Source: Bacillus sp. Cs-700
GTDB lineage: Bacteria; Bacillota; Bacilli; Bacillales; Guptibacillaceae
Length of the DNA stretch: 64,000 nt
Assembly: GCF_011082085.1 (NCBI RefSeq)
Contig: NZ_CP041063.1
Coordinates: 2,900,001-2,964,000, forward strand
Reading direction: 5' to 3'
Position 1 is the stretch's first letter. Every line of letters starts with the position of its first letter. The notes under the pieces are model-generated. The model was not told where the DNA came from and searched no databases. It worked only from the letters and a program-made list of their open reading frames with translations. Of the stretch, positions 20,909 through 30,001 are shown piece by piece. A program made the position numbers and the translations under genes.

Positions 20909-20938
20909 CTTGCATTCATTACATTTATCTGGTATAGT
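20909..20938 (+). promoter_or_regulatory. Promoter of the fMet-Asp tRNA pair
   Basis: TTGCAT (20909-20914), 18-bp spacer, TATAGT (20933-20938). Confidence 0.65.
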
Positions 20939-21021
20939 ATTACTTGTGTCCATGTGACATACTAATGTCATAACATGCACAGCATTATGAAGCAGGTGCA
21001 ACATATTTATATTTATATCGT

Positions 21022-21100
<79 letters not shown>

Positions 21101-21229
21101 ACTAAATTCTGACTGCGTTGAATTTACTTCTTCGTTAGAATTTAATAGGAGTCCCTTTAGGGGCAACCTAGACTCATAGCTAGATATAACTACTTTCTAG
21201 CGTAAGTGAGCTAAAGACACTCATAACTT

Positions 21230-21305
21230 GGTCTCGTGGTGTAGCGGTTAACATGCCTGCCTGTCACGCAGGAGATCGCGGGTTCGATTCCCGTCGAGAC
21301 CGCCA
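21230..21305 (+). tRNA. tRNA-Asp (GTC), second copy
   Basis: Identical to 13058-13133. Followed by a terminator at about 21312-21338 (AGCGAT-TGG-ATCGCT plus T-run). Confidence 0.97.
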
Positions 21306-21309
21306 TTTT

Positions 21310-21339
21310 TTTCAAGAGCGATTGGATCGCTTTTTTTTT
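21310..21339 (+). terminator. Terminator of the fMet-Asp tRNA pair
   Basis: AGAGCGAT-TGG-ATCGCTTT hairpin and a run of nine T. Confidence 0.85.
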
Positions 21340-21437
21340 ATACTTAAATTTATGTACCCTTCTAAATATCAGAAGAAAATATAAGTTTTTTGAAACAAAT
21401 ATGTGAATTTGTTGTCAAGTAAGATAAACTGAAAGAA

Positions 21438-21473
21438 AAAGCACCTTAGGATGAAATTCCTAAGGTTTTTTTA
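21438..21473 (+). terminator. Terminator-like hairpin in front of thiL
   Basis: ACCTTAGGA-TGAAAT-TCCTAAGGT followed by seven T, 17-30 bp before the thiL start. No gene ends here, so it may be a leader attenuator. Confidence 0.7.
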
Positions 21474-21489
21474 TAAAATAGAAAGAGAG

Positions 21490-22476
21490 ATGAGTTTGGT
21501 GAAAGATGAATTTGCGTTTATTCAATCCATTACGCCAGCTTATACATTTCGAAAAGAATTGATTCAGGGGATTGGAGACGATGCGGCTCTTTATCACATT
21601 GAATCAGAATGGGATGAAATCGCCTGTACCGATACTATGGTCGAAGGAATTCATTTTAAGAAGAGTACGTTATCCCCTTTTCAAACCGGTCGAAAAGCGC
21701 TTGCAGTCAATATAAGTGATATTGCTGCAATGGGTGGTATTCCGATGTTTTATCTTGTATCGATTTCTGTGCCACAAACGGGATGGTCATCTAAACAGCT
21801 TAAAGAAATATACAAGGGGATTAAAGAGATCGGCGACCTTTATGAGATGGACATGATCGGTGGCGATACAGTATCTACGAGAGGCGATCTTCATATTGCG
21901 ATTACTGTTATCGGTAAAGTCGAAAAAGGACGTAAACTTCTTAGGAGTAATGCGAAGGCAGGTGACGTCGTATTTCTTACTGGACCTGTAGGCGGTTCAG
22001 CTGCTGGGCTTTCCTCCTTGCTTAAGGGTGAGGGCAGTGATGGAGCTTATGTACGGTACCATCAGGAGCCGAATCCATGCATCAAGCAGGGGCGTATTCT
22101 CGCGAAGAGTGGCTACCGAATTTCATTAAACGATGTGAGTGATGGAATCGCAAGTGAGTCCCACGAAATTGCAGAGGCAAGTGGCGTTTCGATCGTTCTT
22201 GATCAAGATGAGATCCCGGCGCCTGAGGGCTTTGAGGCTTATTCTTCTTTCCAACGGTTAGAATGGATGTTAAATGGCGGAGAAGATTATGAACTGATCG
22301 GTACGGTTGCGAAAGAAGACTGGGAAAGTGTGAAAGAATTGTTTCAAGAGCACCAGGAATCGATCTATCAGATCGGCTATGTAGAGGACAAAGGAACAAG
22401 TGTATGGATGAGTTACAAAGATCAAAAATTCAAACTGGACAAGAAGGGGTACAATCACTTCTCGTCTAAAGAATAG
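21490..22476 (+). CDS. thiL: Thiamine-monophosphate kinase
   Basis: Phosphorylates thiamine monophosphate to the coenzyme thiamine pyrophosphate with ATP. 328 aa. AIRS/PurM-fold motifs: IGDDAALYHIE, CTDTMVEGIHF, ALAVNISDIAAMGGIP, DMIGGDTVST, GGSAAGLSSLL and LNDVSDGIASE. ATG 21490 is chosen because an in-frame ATG at 21451 lies inside a terminator hairpin; GTG 21499, 9 bp after GAAAGAGAG, is an equally good alternative. First gene of the thiL-tsaE-tsaB-rimI-tsaD cluster, as in B. subtilis. Confidence 0.93.
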   Translation: MSLVKDEFAFIQSITPAYTFRKELIQGIGDDAALYHIESEWDEIACTDTMVEGIHFKKSTLSPFQTGRKALAVNISDIAAMGGIPMFYLVSISVPQTGWSSKQLKEIYKGIKEIGDLYEMDMIGGDTVSTRGDLHIAITVIGKVEKGRKLLRSNAKAGDVVFLTGPVGGSAAGLSSLLKGEGSDGAYVRYHQEPNPCIKQGRILAKSGYRISLNDVSDGIASESHEIAEASGVSIVLDQDEIPAPEGFEAYSSFQRLEWMLNGGEDYELIGTVAKEDWESVKELFQEHQESIYQIGYVEDKGTSVWMSYKDQKFKLDKKGYNHFSSKE

Positions 22477-22485
22477 GTGATGAAC

Positions 22486-22956
22486 ATGAGTGGATATGCT
22501 TTCATCATGAAATCTCCAGAGGAAACGATGGCGTTTGGCAGAAAGCTTGCTGAGAAGCTAAAGCCAGGCTGTGTATTAACACTTGAAGGAGATTTAGGTG
22601 CTGGCAAGACAACCTTTACGAAGGGAATCGGAAAGGGGTTAGGGGTTACGAAAATAGTAAATAGCCCTACCTTTACGATTATAAAAGAATATGAAGGAAA
22701 CATTCCTCTTTTTCACATGGACGCTTATCGTCTTGAAGAGAGTGATGAAGACCTTGGTTTTAGCGAATACTTTGAAGGAGAAGGTGTGACAGTGGTCGAA
22801 TGGGCAAAATTCATTCAGGATATGCTGCCAAAACAACTCCTCAGAGTAGAAATTTATCATCAAAGAGATTCAGAACGTCGGCTTATCTTAAGACCATTTG
22901 GTTCTTTTTATGAGTCGTTATGTAAGGAGTTGCAACATGAAAGTACTAGCGATTGA
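22486..22956 (+). CDS. tsaE: tRNA t6A-biosynthesis ATPase TsaE
   Basis: 156-aa P-loop ATPase that works with TsaB and TsaD to attach threonylcarbamoyl to A37 of ANN-decoding tRNAs. Walker A is GDLGAGKTTF; further family motifs are NSPTFTIIKEY, FHMDAYRLE and VVEWAKF. ATG 22486 is chosen from three nearby starts (GTG 22477, ATG 22480, ATG 22486) by spacing from AGGTG. Its end overlaps tsaB by 20 bp. Confidence 0.93.
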   Translation: MSGYAFIMKSPEETMAFGRKLAEKLKPGCVLTLEGDLGAGKTTFTKGIGKGLGVTKIVNSPTFTIIKEYEGNIPLFHMDAYRLEESDEDLGFSEYFEGEGVTVVEWAKFIQDMLPKQLLRVEIYHQRDSERRLILRPFGSFYESLCKELQHESTSD

Positions 22957-23632
22957 TTCTTCGAACTACTGTATGGGTGTTTCCATTATGGTGGATGGCA
23001 CGGTTGTCGGAGAACTGATAACAAATATAAAGAAAAACCATTCGGTTCGGTTAATGCCAGCTATTGAGCAACTGTTAGAAGAAGTTCAGGTGAAACCTGC
23101 TGACCTTGATAGAATCGTAGTGGCAAAAGGACCGGGTTCTTATACAGGACTGCGCATTGGCATTAGCATTGCTAAGACGTTAGCGTGGACGTTATCCAAA
23201 CCTCTTGTCGGAGTGTCTAGTTTAGAAGTACTGGCGCAGAATGGGCGTTATTTCTCTGGAGCCATCGTTCCATTTTTTGATGCAAGACGCGGACAAGTGT
23301 ATATGAGTGTGTATAAAGCGAATGGAATAGAAGTTGAAAGAGAAACGGAAGATCAGATTGTGCTATTTGAAGAGTGGCTTCAGGAAAATAAAGATCGATA
23401 TGAGGTTTTTTTATTTATTAGCGGAGATCTAACTATGCACAAAGAAGGAATTGAAGCAATATTAGGTGACAAAGCAGTGTTTGCACCCTCGAGTAGTTTA
23501 AATGCTAGGCCTGCTGATCTTGCAAGGTTAGGGGCAAGTCATGAACCGGTGGAAGATGTTCATCAGTTTACACCAAACTATGTAAGAATGGCTGAAGCTG
23601 AAGCAAAGTGGCTAGCTTCACAGAAAAAGTAG
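22937..23632 (+). CDS. tsaB: tRNA t6A-biosynthesis protein TsaB
   Basis: 231-aa ASKHA-fold partner of TsaD. Begins MKVLAIDSSNY and contains KGPGSYTGLRIGISIAKTLA and FFDARRGQVYM, all typical of TsaB (YdiC). Starts inside tsaE at ATG 22937 with AAGGAG 8 bp upstream; the longer frame from 22898 precedes that site. Confidence 0.95.
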   Translation: MKVLAIDSSNYCMGVSIMVDGTVVGELITNIKKNHSVRLMPAIEQLLEEVQVKPADLDRIVVAKGPGSYTGLRIGISIAKTLAWTLSKPLVGVSSLEVLAQNGRYFSGAIVPFFDARRGQVYMSVYKANGIEVERETEDQIVLFEEWLQENKDRYEVFLFISGDLTMHKEGIEAILGDKAVFAPSSSLNARPADLARLGASHEPVEDVHQFTPNYVRMAEAEAKWLASQKK

Positions 23633-23642
23633 GGGATTTGCG

Positions 23643-24101
23643 ATGAATGATACGGTATCGTTTCGATCGATGACCATTGAAGATATTGAGGCTGTGATGC
23701 GGATTGAGCACGCAACTTTTCCAACACCATGGAGCAGATCTGCTTTTTATAATGAAATCGTCATAAATCATTTCGCGACTTATCTTCTACTGGAAGTTGG
23801 AGAAGAAGTAGCAGGCTATTGCGGAGTATGGGTCATTATTGATGAGGCGCATATTACGAATATCGCTCTTCATCCAGAGTATCGTGGGCTGAAACTAGGA
23901 GAAGCGCTCCTAAACAAAGCAATTCATTTTGCGAAATCACGTGGGGCATTAAAAATAACGCTTGAAGTTCGCGTGTCGAATATCGTAGCGCAAAATCTAT
24001 ATCGGAAATTTGGTTTTGAAGAAGGCGGCATTCGCAAAAATTATTACACAGATAATCAAGAGGATGCGCTAGTAATGTGGGTGAATTTAAATGGAAAATA
24101 A
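23643..24101 (+). CDS. rimI: Ribosomal protein S18 alanine N-acetyltransferase RimI
   Basis: 152-aa GNAT acetyltransferase. Acetyl-CoA motif [14 protein letters not shown] (R/Q-x-x-G-x-G/A variant) and the RimI motif [19 protein letters not shown] are present. Predicted to acetylate the N-terminal alanine of S18. It overlaps tsaD by 11 bp; linkage of rimI with tsaB/tsaD is common in Firmicutes. Confidence 0.93.
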   Translation: MNDTVSFRSMTIEDIEAVMRIEHATFPTPWSRSAFYNEIVINHFATYLLLEVGEEVAGYCGVWVIIDEAHITNIALHPEYRGLKLGEALLNKAIHFAKSRGALKITLEVRVSNIVAQNLYRKFGFEEGGIRKNYYTDNQEDALVMWVNLNGK

Positions 24102-25107
24102 ACATGAAATTATTTTAGGAATTGAAACAAGCTGTGATGAAACAGCAGTTGCTATCGTAAAAGATGGGAAAGAAGTATTAGCGAACGTGGTGGCGTCTCA
24201 GATTGAAAGTCATAAACGTTTTGGAGGCGTCGTGCCTGAAATTGCTTCAAGGCATCATGTGGAGCAGATGACACTGATTCTTGAAGAAGCTTTAAATGAA
24301 GCAGGGCTTACAATGGATGAGATTGATGGCATTGCTGTGACAGAGGGCCCAGGACTTGTGGGAGCACTCTTAATCGGTGTGAATACAGCCAAAGCGCTTG
24401 CTTTCGCTCACCAGAAGCCACTAATCGGCACACATCATATTGCAGGACATATTTATGCCAATCAGCTTGTGGCAGAGTTAACTTATCCACTGATAGCGCT
24501 GGTAGTGTCTGGTGGACATACGGAGCTTGTTTATATGCCGTCTGAAGGTGAGTTTGAGGTAATCGGTGAAACACGTGATGACGCAGCTGGAGAAGCCTAT
24601 GATAAAGTCGCAAGAACGCTACAGCTTCCTTACCCCGGAGGACCACATATTGATCGGTTGGCAGCAGAAGGAGAACCATCAGTTCCACTGCCTCGTGCCT
24701 GGCTTGAAAAAGGGTCATATGATTTTAGCTTTAGTGGTTTGAAATCGGCGGTTATCAACACTGTTCATAACGCGAAACAACGTAACGAAGAACTGAAACC
24801 GGAGGATCTTGCGGCAAGTTTTCAGGCTTCTGTTGTCGAAGTACTAGTTACGAAGACGTTGCGAGCGGCTGAAGAATATGGCGTGAAACAAGTTCTTCTT
24901 GCTGGTGGTGTAGCAGCAAACAAAGGCCTAAGAAGTTCTTTAACAGAAGCATTTGAAGGTAGCGGTAGAGAGCTTGTGATTCCACCATTGTATTATTGTA
25001 CGGATAATGCTGCGATGATTGCAGCTGCTGGAACGATCGCTTATCGAAAAGGAAAACGTTCTAGCCTTCAACTTAACGCAAATCCGGGATTAGAACTGGG
25101 AATCTAA
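24091..25107 (+). CDS. tsaD: tRNA N6-adenosine threonylcarbamoyltransferase TsaD
   Basis: 338-aa catalytic subunit (formerly Gcp/YdiE) of t6A37 synthesis. Motifs: [30 protein letters not shown] (metal-binding His pair), [30 protein letters not shown] and [15 protein letters not shown] 24091 lies inside rimI. The terminator stem overlaps the last codons. A DnaA-box cluster follows. Confidence 0.97.
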   Translation: MENKHEIILGIETSCDETAVAIVKDGKEVLANVVASQIESHKRFGGVVPEIASRHHVEQMTLILEEALNEAGLTMDEIDGIAVTEGPGLVGALLIGVNTAKALAFAHQKPLIGTHHIAGHIYANQLVAELTYPLIALVVSGGHTELVYMPSEGEFEVIGETRDDAAGEAYDKVARTLQLPYPGGPHIDRLAAEGEPSVPLPRAWLEKGSYDFSFSGLKSAVINTVHNAKQRNEELKPEDLAASFQASVVEVLVTKTLRAAEEYGVKQVLLAGGVAANKGLRSSLTEAFEGSGRELVIPPLYYCTDNAAMIAAAGTIAYRKGKRSSLQLNANPGLELGI

Positions 25108-25118
25108 TCCCGGTTTTT
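25083..25118 (+). terminator. Terminator of the thiL-tsaD operon
   Basis: CCGGGATTAGA ... TCTAATCCCGG stem plus seven T, overlapping the tsaD stop. Confidence 0.92.
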
Positions 25119-25181
25119 TTGTTATAAAACACCTAAATGTCGTTTGAGTTAAACGTGAAAAGAGGATGTTAATAAGAACAG

Positions 25182-25344
25182 TTATCCACAATCAGGTGAA
25201 TAGTGTGGACATTATATGAGAAAGCTTAATTCAATGAGGTTCCCTTGAGTTGTGGATAACTAGTTAATGTCTTGTTGATAATGTTAATAATTTTTAGAAA
25301 ATGAGGTTTGTCAGCTATTCGATTGTGCATAAGTGTGTGGATAG
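25182..25344. promoter_or_regulatory. DnaA-box cluster downstream of tsaD
   Basis: TTATCCACA at 25182-25190 and TGTGGATAA at 25251-25259 are perfect DnaA boxes (opposite orientations). Near-matches: TGTGGACAT 25204-25212, TGTGCATAA 25324-25332, TGTGGATAG 25336-25344. The segment is AT-rich and has no gene. B. subtilis has a DnaA-binding cluster at gcp (tsaD)-ydiF, so this appears conserved. Confidence 0.8.
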
Positions 25345-25374
25345 TGTGAATATGTCGGAAAATTCTTGCCTAAT

Positions 25375-25406
25375 AAAAAAACAGTCCACAGTGGACTGTT
25401 TTTTTA
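25375..25406. terminator. Terminator of the ABC-F gene
   Basis: AAAAAAACAGTCCAC-AG-TGGACTGTTTTTTT: near-perfect palindrome with A-run and T-run, usable on both strands. Confidence 0.88.
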
Positions 25407-27329
25407 TTAGGCTTCCTGTAATTGTTCCCACTCTTCCATGAGTGTTTCTGTCACATACCGCAAATGATCCATTTCTTCATTCAACTTCATTACTTTTTCA
25501 TGATCTTCGAAGACGTCTGGAATACATAGTTCTTCTTCGATTGCAGCAATGCGTAATTCAGCGTCATCCACTTCTTTTTCAATCTCTTCAATTCGTCGGA
25601 GCATTTGACGTTCTTGGCGTTTGGTTTCTTTATCTTGCTTAAAGCTGGATTTACCAGATGAAAGAGATTGAGTCACTTCATTATTTTGTTGTTCAAGCGC
25701 TGCAAGCTCAGCAAGTTCCTGCTTTTTTTCAACATAATAATCATAGTCCCCTAGATAAGGTGTAACACCATCCGATGAAAGCTCGATGACACGCGTTGCG
25801 ATTCTGTTAATAAAGTATCGATCATGTGAGACAAATAGGATTGTACCTGGGAACTGAATCAGCGCGTCTTCCAGTATTTCTTTGCTATCAAGGTCAAGAT
25901 GGTTTGTAGGCTCATCTAGAATAAGAAGATTTGATTTCTTCATCATTAATTTGGAGAGAGCAAGGCGACCTTTTTCGCCACCACTTAAATCAGAAACGTT
26001 CTTCAACACATCATCGCCGGTAAATAAGAAGCGGCCAAGTACGGCACGAATATCTTTCTCATCGGTAAGAGGGAAATCATCCCAAAGTTCTTTTAAAACG
26101 GTCTTGTTCGAGTGGAGATTGGTTTGTTCTTGGTCATAAAAACCGATTTGAACATTGCTTCCGTAATGAATATCGCCATCGAGTAGTGTCTCCCCTGATA
26201 CGATTGCTTTTAGCAATGTTGATTTACCTATTCCGTTCGGACCTACAAGAGCGACACTTTCTTGTCGCTTTAAATCAAATGTTAGATGATCGTTTATGAC
26301 ATTGTTAGGGTACCCGATCGATAATTCTCTCAGGGTTAGGACATCGTTACCTGTCTGTTTATCAATCCCAAATGTAATATTAGCCGATTTCTCATCGCCT
26401 TTTGGCTTATCAAGACGGTCCATACGTTCGAGCTGTTTGCGACGACTTTGTGCTCGTTTCGTTGTTGAGGCACGCACGAGGTTTTTTGCAACAAAGTCTT
26501 CTAGCTTCGCAATTTCTTTTTGTTGTTTCTCAAACTCCTTAAGTTGCTGCTCATAACGCTGTTCTTTTTCATCAAGATAGTAACTATAGTTACCTTCAAA
26601 ACGTTCCGCACGATGTCTAGAAATCTCGTATACTTTAGTTACAATTTTATCGAGGAAATAACGATCGTGAGAGACAATTAATATGGCACCAGAATAGTTT
26701 TGAAGGTAGCCTTCAAGCCATGTAAGTGTTTCAATATCTAGATGGTTTGTCGGTTCATCTAGAATAAGTAGCTCAGGTTTTGTAAGCAAAAGCTTTCCGA
26801 GAGCGAGTCGTGTCTTTTGTCCACCGCTAAGCGTTGAGATTTTTGTACTGTAATCAAAATCTTTAAAGTTAAGTCCGTGTAATACGGTACGAATGTCTGC
26901 TTCGTACTTATAACCTCCTTGATCTTTAAAGGCAACTTGAAGTTCGTCATATTCTTTTAAAATTCGCTCGTATTCAACCTGATTTTCGTAAACTTTTGGA
27001 TTACCCATCTTTTGTTCATATTGCCTAAGTTCTGATTCCATCTTTTGAAATCGTTCAAAGACGCTTAGCATTTCATCCCAGATCGAAAGTCCAGATTCCA
27101 GTCCAGTGTCTTGCGCCATATAACCAACTGCTACATCTTTTGGTTTAATAATATCGCCTGAATCATATGAAAGTTGCCCGGTTATCATCTTTAACAGAGT
27201 AGATTTACCAGCGCCGTTCCGCCCAACAAGCGCAACGCGGTCTCGTGATTGTACTTCTAATTTAATATTCGATAAAATGGTATCAGCACCAAATGATTTA
27301 GTGAGTCCATTTACTTGCAATACGATCAT
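25407..27329 (-). CDS. ydiF: ABC-F family ATPase (YdiF-type)
   Basis: 640-aa soluble tandem ATPase without membrane segments. Domain 1: Walker A GRNGAGKSTL, signature LSGGQKTRLALG, Walker B LLILDEPTNHLD. Linker about residues 245-310, rich in charged residues. Domain 2: Walker A GPNGIGKSTL, signature LSGGEKGRLALS, second LLILDEPTNHLD. A charged C-terminal coiled coil covers about residues 550-640. ABC-F proteins bind the ribosomal E site and relieve stalled translation; some give antibiotic resistance. Position between tsaD and moaC equals B. subtilis ydiF. AGGTGAACGAAC precedes the start. Confidence 0.94.
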   Translation of the reverse strand: MIVLQVNGLTKSFGADTILSNIKLEVQSRDRVALVGRNGAGKSTLLKMITGQLSYDSGDIIKPKDVAVGYMAQDTGLESGLSIWDEMLSVFERFQKMESELRQYEQKMGNPKVYENQVEYERILKEYDELQVAFKDQGGYKYEADIRTVLHGLNFKDFDYSTKISTLSGGQKTRLALGKLLLTKPELLILDEPTNHLDIETLTWLEGYLQNYSGAILIVSHDRYFLDKIVTKVYEISRHRAERFEGNYSYYLDEKEQRYEQQLKEFEKQQKEIAKLEDFVAKNLVRASTTKRAQSRRKQLERMDRLDKPKGDEKSANITFGIDKQTGNDVLTLRELSIGYPNNVINDHLTFDLKRQESVALVGPNGIGKSTLLKAIVSGETLLDGDIHYGSNVQIGFYDQEQTNLHSNKTVLKELWDDFPLTDEKDIRAVLGRFLFTGDDVLKNVSDLSGGEKGRLALSKLMMKKSNLLILDEPTNHLDLDSKEILEDALIQFPGTILFVSHDRYFINRIATRVIELSSDGVTPYLGDYDYYVEKKQELAELAALEQQNNEVTQSLSSGKSSFKQDKETKRQERQMLRRIEEIEKEVDDAELRIAAIEEELCIPDVFEDHEKVMKLNEEMDHLRYVTETLMEEWEQLQEA

Positions 27330-27593
27330 GTTCGTTCACCTCTATTTCCTTCCTTATACCTGTGAAAAGCGGGTTGTAAGGATAAGCTGATTTCCTCGTG
27401 TATCACCGATCGTTCGGCATTATCCGACGTTCCTTTAAGTTTACCGCAGAGAGGACAAGCTGAGCAACTAAACGAATGTTCATGACTTAACAAAAAAAGT
27501 CATCAAAAAAACAGCAAAATCGTAAGAAATGGTGTATAGTCACAAGTAGCAGCAATATCCTTCAATCATCTCAGTATGAGGAAAGGGGCAAAC

Positions 27594-28076
27594 ATGAGTT
27601 CATTTACTCACTTTAATGAAGAAGGCCGAGCGAGAATGGTCGATATTACTGATAAAACTCCCTCTGTTCGAACGGCTACTGCGCGTACGAGCGTTCAGGT
27701 GAGTGAACCAATCTATTCTGGTATCCAATCAGGAACGATGAAAAAAGGCGATGTACTTCAAGTCGCTCAAATTGCCGGCATTATGGCAGCAAAAAAAACA
27801 TCTGATCTCATCCCTATGTGTCATCCGATAGCGCTTTCTGGCGTTGACCTTCATTTTGACTGGCAGGATCATTCGCCATCTTATGAGCTGATCATCGAGG
27901 CTCATGTGAAAACGAGCGGGAGTACTGGCGTTGAAATGGAAGCGCTGACGGCAGCATCAGCGGCGGCATTAACCGTTTATGATATGTGCAAAGCGGTGGA
28001 TAAAGGCATCGTTATCGGGGAAACCTATCTTGTTACGAAAACAGGTGGTAAAAGCGGGGATTATACGCGCGAATAA
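27594..28076 (+). CDS. moaC: Cyclic pyranopterin monophosphate synthase MoaC
   Basis: 160 aa; second step of molybdenum cofactor synthesis, converting the 3',8-cyclo-GTP made by MoaA into cPMP. Family motifs: [43 protein letters not shown] and [12 protein letters not shown]. Start at ATG 27594 after AAAGGGG; a GTG/ATG extension at 27576 precedes that site. Followed after 39 bp by rex. Confidence 0.95.
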   Translation: MSSFTHFNEEGRARMVDITDKTPSVRTATARTSVQVSEPIYSGIQSGTMKKGDVLQVAQIAGIMAAKKTSDLIPMCHPIALSGVDLHFDWQDHSPSYELIIEAHVKTSGSTGVEMEALTAASAAALTVYDMCKAVDKGIVIGETYLVTKTGGKSGDYTRE

Positions 28077-28115
28077 GGTGACGATGGAGCGCGGAGATCA
28101 ATATGGAGGTAGTGT

Positions 28116-28754
28116 ATGGATATTGATCAAGCAAAAATTCCGCAGGCGACAGCAAAAAGACTGCCGCTCTATTATCGATATTTAAAAAATCTAAGTGCAT
28201 CTGGAAAACAGCGTGTTTCCTCAGCAGAACTTAGTGATGCCATTAAGGTAGATTCCGCTACAATCCGCAGAGATTTCAGCTATTTTGGTGCTCTTGGTAA
28301 AAAAGGGTATGGGTACAACGTCCATTATTTGTTATCCTTTTTTAGTAAGACCCTTGATCAGGATGAAACGACTAAGGTTGCTCTGATTGGCGTAGGTAAT
28401 CTTGGAACTGCCTTTCTACATTACAATTTTATAAAAAATAATAATACAAAAATTGAGCTCGCTTTTGATGCCGATTCCGAAAAAGTAGGACAAGAAATTG
28501 GCGGGGTACCCGTTTATCATATTGATGAATTTCAAAAGCGATTGAAAGAAAATGACGTATCGGTTGTTATTTTAACTGTCCCTGTCCATGTAGCTCAGTC
28601 AATTGCCGATCAAATGGATGAGACAGGCATCAAAGGAATATTAAATTTCACCCCAGCTCGTCTAACTGTTCCGGATCATATACGTGTGCATCATATTGAT
28701 CTAGCAGTCGAATTACAAGCACTCGTCTATTTCATGAAGCATTATCCAGTATAA
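28116..28754 (+). CDS. rex: Redox-sensing transcriptional repressor Rex
   Basis: 212 aa. The N-terminal winged helix ([12 protein letters not shown] ... [25 protein letters not shown]) reads the operator. The Rossmann domain has [12 protein letters not shown] and senses the NADH/NAD ratio; the C-terminal helix [14 protein letters not shown] is domain-swapped in the dimer. In bacilli Rex represses fermentation and respiration genes when NADH is low. Ribosome site GGAGG before ATG 28116. Confidence 0.97.
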   Translation: MDIDQAKIPQATAKRLPLYYRYLKNLSASGKQRVSSAELSDAIKVDSATIRRDFSYFGALGKKGYGYNVHYLLSFFSKTLDQDETTKVALIGVGNLGTAFLHYNFIKNNNTKIELAFDADSEKVGQEIGGVPVYHIDEFQKRLKENDVSVVILTVPVHVAQSIADQMDETGIKGILNFTPARLTVPDHIRVHHIDLAVELQALVYFMKHYPV

Positions 28755-28778
28755 CGACATGATAAGGAGGTGACACGC

Positions 28779-28961
28779 ATGGGAATGGGTGGCGCAAGTA
28801 TCGCATTAGTTGCCGTGGTTGCTTTGATAATATTCGGACCGAAGAAATTACCTGAGCTAGGTAAAGCAGCAGGTAACACGCTTCGTGAGTTTAAAAACGC
28901 AACAAAAGGTTTAGCGGATGATGACGATGAACCAAATGATAAGAAAAATAACGACAAGTAA
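28779..28961 (+). CDS. tatA: Sec-independent translocase subunit TatA (TatAy-type)
   Basis: 60-aa pore-forming subunit of the twin-arginine pathway. One N-terminal membrane helix (residues about 5-20), the hinge FGPKKLPELG, then an amphipathic helix and a very acidic/lysine-rich tail. Start at ATG 28779, 8 bp from AAGGAGGTG; the GTG at 28770 overlaps the ribosome site. Pairs with tatC 20 bp downstream, as in B. subtilis tatAy-tatCy. Confidence 0.95.
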   Translation: MGMGGASIALVAVVALIIFGPKKLPELGKAAGNTLREFKNATKGLADDDDEPNDKKNNDK

Positions 28962-28981
28962 TCGGTTAGGACGGATAGTGA

Positions 28982-29749
28982 ATGGAGGATCAGAAGCAAT
29001 CCATCTATGATCATTTAGAGGAATTAAGAAAACGGGTTATTATTACAGTCGTTTTCTTAATTCTTTCCTTTATTGCGGGGCTGTTTCTGGCTAAGCCAGT
29101 CATTGTGTTCCTGCAGCATGCTCCTGAAGCGCAGGGTATACCGATGAACGCGTTTCATCTGACTGACCCATTGAAAGTGTACTTCAGCTTCGCCTTTTTA
29201 ATTGCTTTTATAATGACATCACCACTTGCGCTCTACCAGCTCTGGGCGTTTATATCACCCGGGTTGTTTGAACATGAACGCAAAGTAACATTATCTTATA
29301 TACCAGCGGTGTTCATTTTATTTCTTGGCGGAGTTTCCTTTTCCTATTTTGTTCTCTTTCCATTTGTGATCGATTTTGTGGGGAACCTTGCACAAAACCT
29401 TAACATTCAAGAGATGTATGGAGCGAATCAATATTTTAGCTTCTTGTTTCAGTTAACATTGCCTTTTGGATTTGTCTTTCAGTTGCCCGTGATCGTTCTT
29501 TTCTTTACAAGGCTTGGTATGTTAAATCCAGCGATGCTTGTACAGATTAGAAAGTATGCGTACTTTGTCCTTCTCGTTATAGCGGGGATGATTACACCAC
29601 CTGAAATTATTTCACATCTTATGGTAACTGTACCGCTTTTACTACTTTACGAATTTAGTATTATTGTGTCCCGATACGGTTATCGGAAGAGGTTACAGGC
29701 TGAAGCAAAAAGAATTCTTGAGGAAGCTCAGGAAGAAGGAAATCAATAA
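28982..29749 (+). CDS. tatC: Sec-independent translocase subunit TatC (TatCy-type)
   Basis: 255-aa receptor for twin-arginine signal peptides with six predicted membrane helices. Signatures: HLEELRKRVIIT near the N-terminus, the conserved FxSPxxLYQLWAFISPGLFEHERK loop and LTLPFGFVFQLPVI. The C-terminal cytoplasmic tail is charged. Forms a two-gene transporter with tatA and is followed by a terminator. Confidence 0.96.
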   Translation: MEDQKQSIYDHLEELRKRVIITVVFLILSFIAGLFLAKPVIVFLQHAPEAQGIPMNAFHLTDPLKVYFSFAFLIAFIMTSPLALYQLWAFISPGLFEHERKVTLSYIPAVFILFLGGVSFSYFVLFPFVIDFVGNLAQNLNIQEMYGANQYFSFLFQLTLPFGFVFQLPVIVLFFTRLGMLNPAMLVQIRKYAYFVLLVIAGMITPPEIISHLMVTVPLLLLYEFSIIVSRYGYRKRLQAEAKRILEEAQEEGNQ

Positions 29750-29756
29750 ATGCAAA

Positions 29757-29796
29757 ACAAAAAGCGGTAGGAATTCCTACCGCTTTTTGTTTTCAT
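29757..29796. terminator. Terminator between tatC and ydiK
   Basis: AAAAAGCGGTAGG-AATT-CCTACCGCTTTTTG: palindrome with A and T runs on both sides, serving both converging genes. Confidence 0.9.
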
Positions 29797-30001
29797 CTTT
29801 TTTCTTAAGTTGTGTGATCCGTTTTCTAAGGACGAAAAAACGAATGGCATATACGAAATCCACTGTGGCAAGAACCATCAGTAGAATTGTATAAAAACTC
29901 CACATTTCGCCGTTACTACTAGCACTTTGGATCGCCAGGTAAGTAAAGAGCGACCCGAGTCCTAAATAGAAAAAACCCATAATAGTTGGTGAGATTTTCA
30001 T
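29777..30001 (-). CDS. ydiK: YdiK-like small membrane protein (DUF4305)
   Basis: 74-aa protein with two predicted membrane helices (about 7-25 and 35-55) and a basic C-terminal tail ending KKKDENKKR. Matches the size, topology and position of B. subtilis YdiK (between tatCy and ydiL). Its start overlaps the stop of the upstream protease gene by 4 bp, so the two are probably translated together. Function unknown. Confidence 0.82.
   Translation of the reverse strand: MKISPTIMGFFYLGLGSLFTYLAIQSASSNGEMWSFYTILLMVLATVDFVYAIRFFVLRKRITQLKKKDENKKR

Noticed and set aside
25182-25344. A chromosomal origin
   Set aside because: DnaA boxes are present but dnaA/dnaN/rpmH are not nearby and no AT-rich unwinding tract with trios is evident; fits a regulatory DnaA-box cluster instead.
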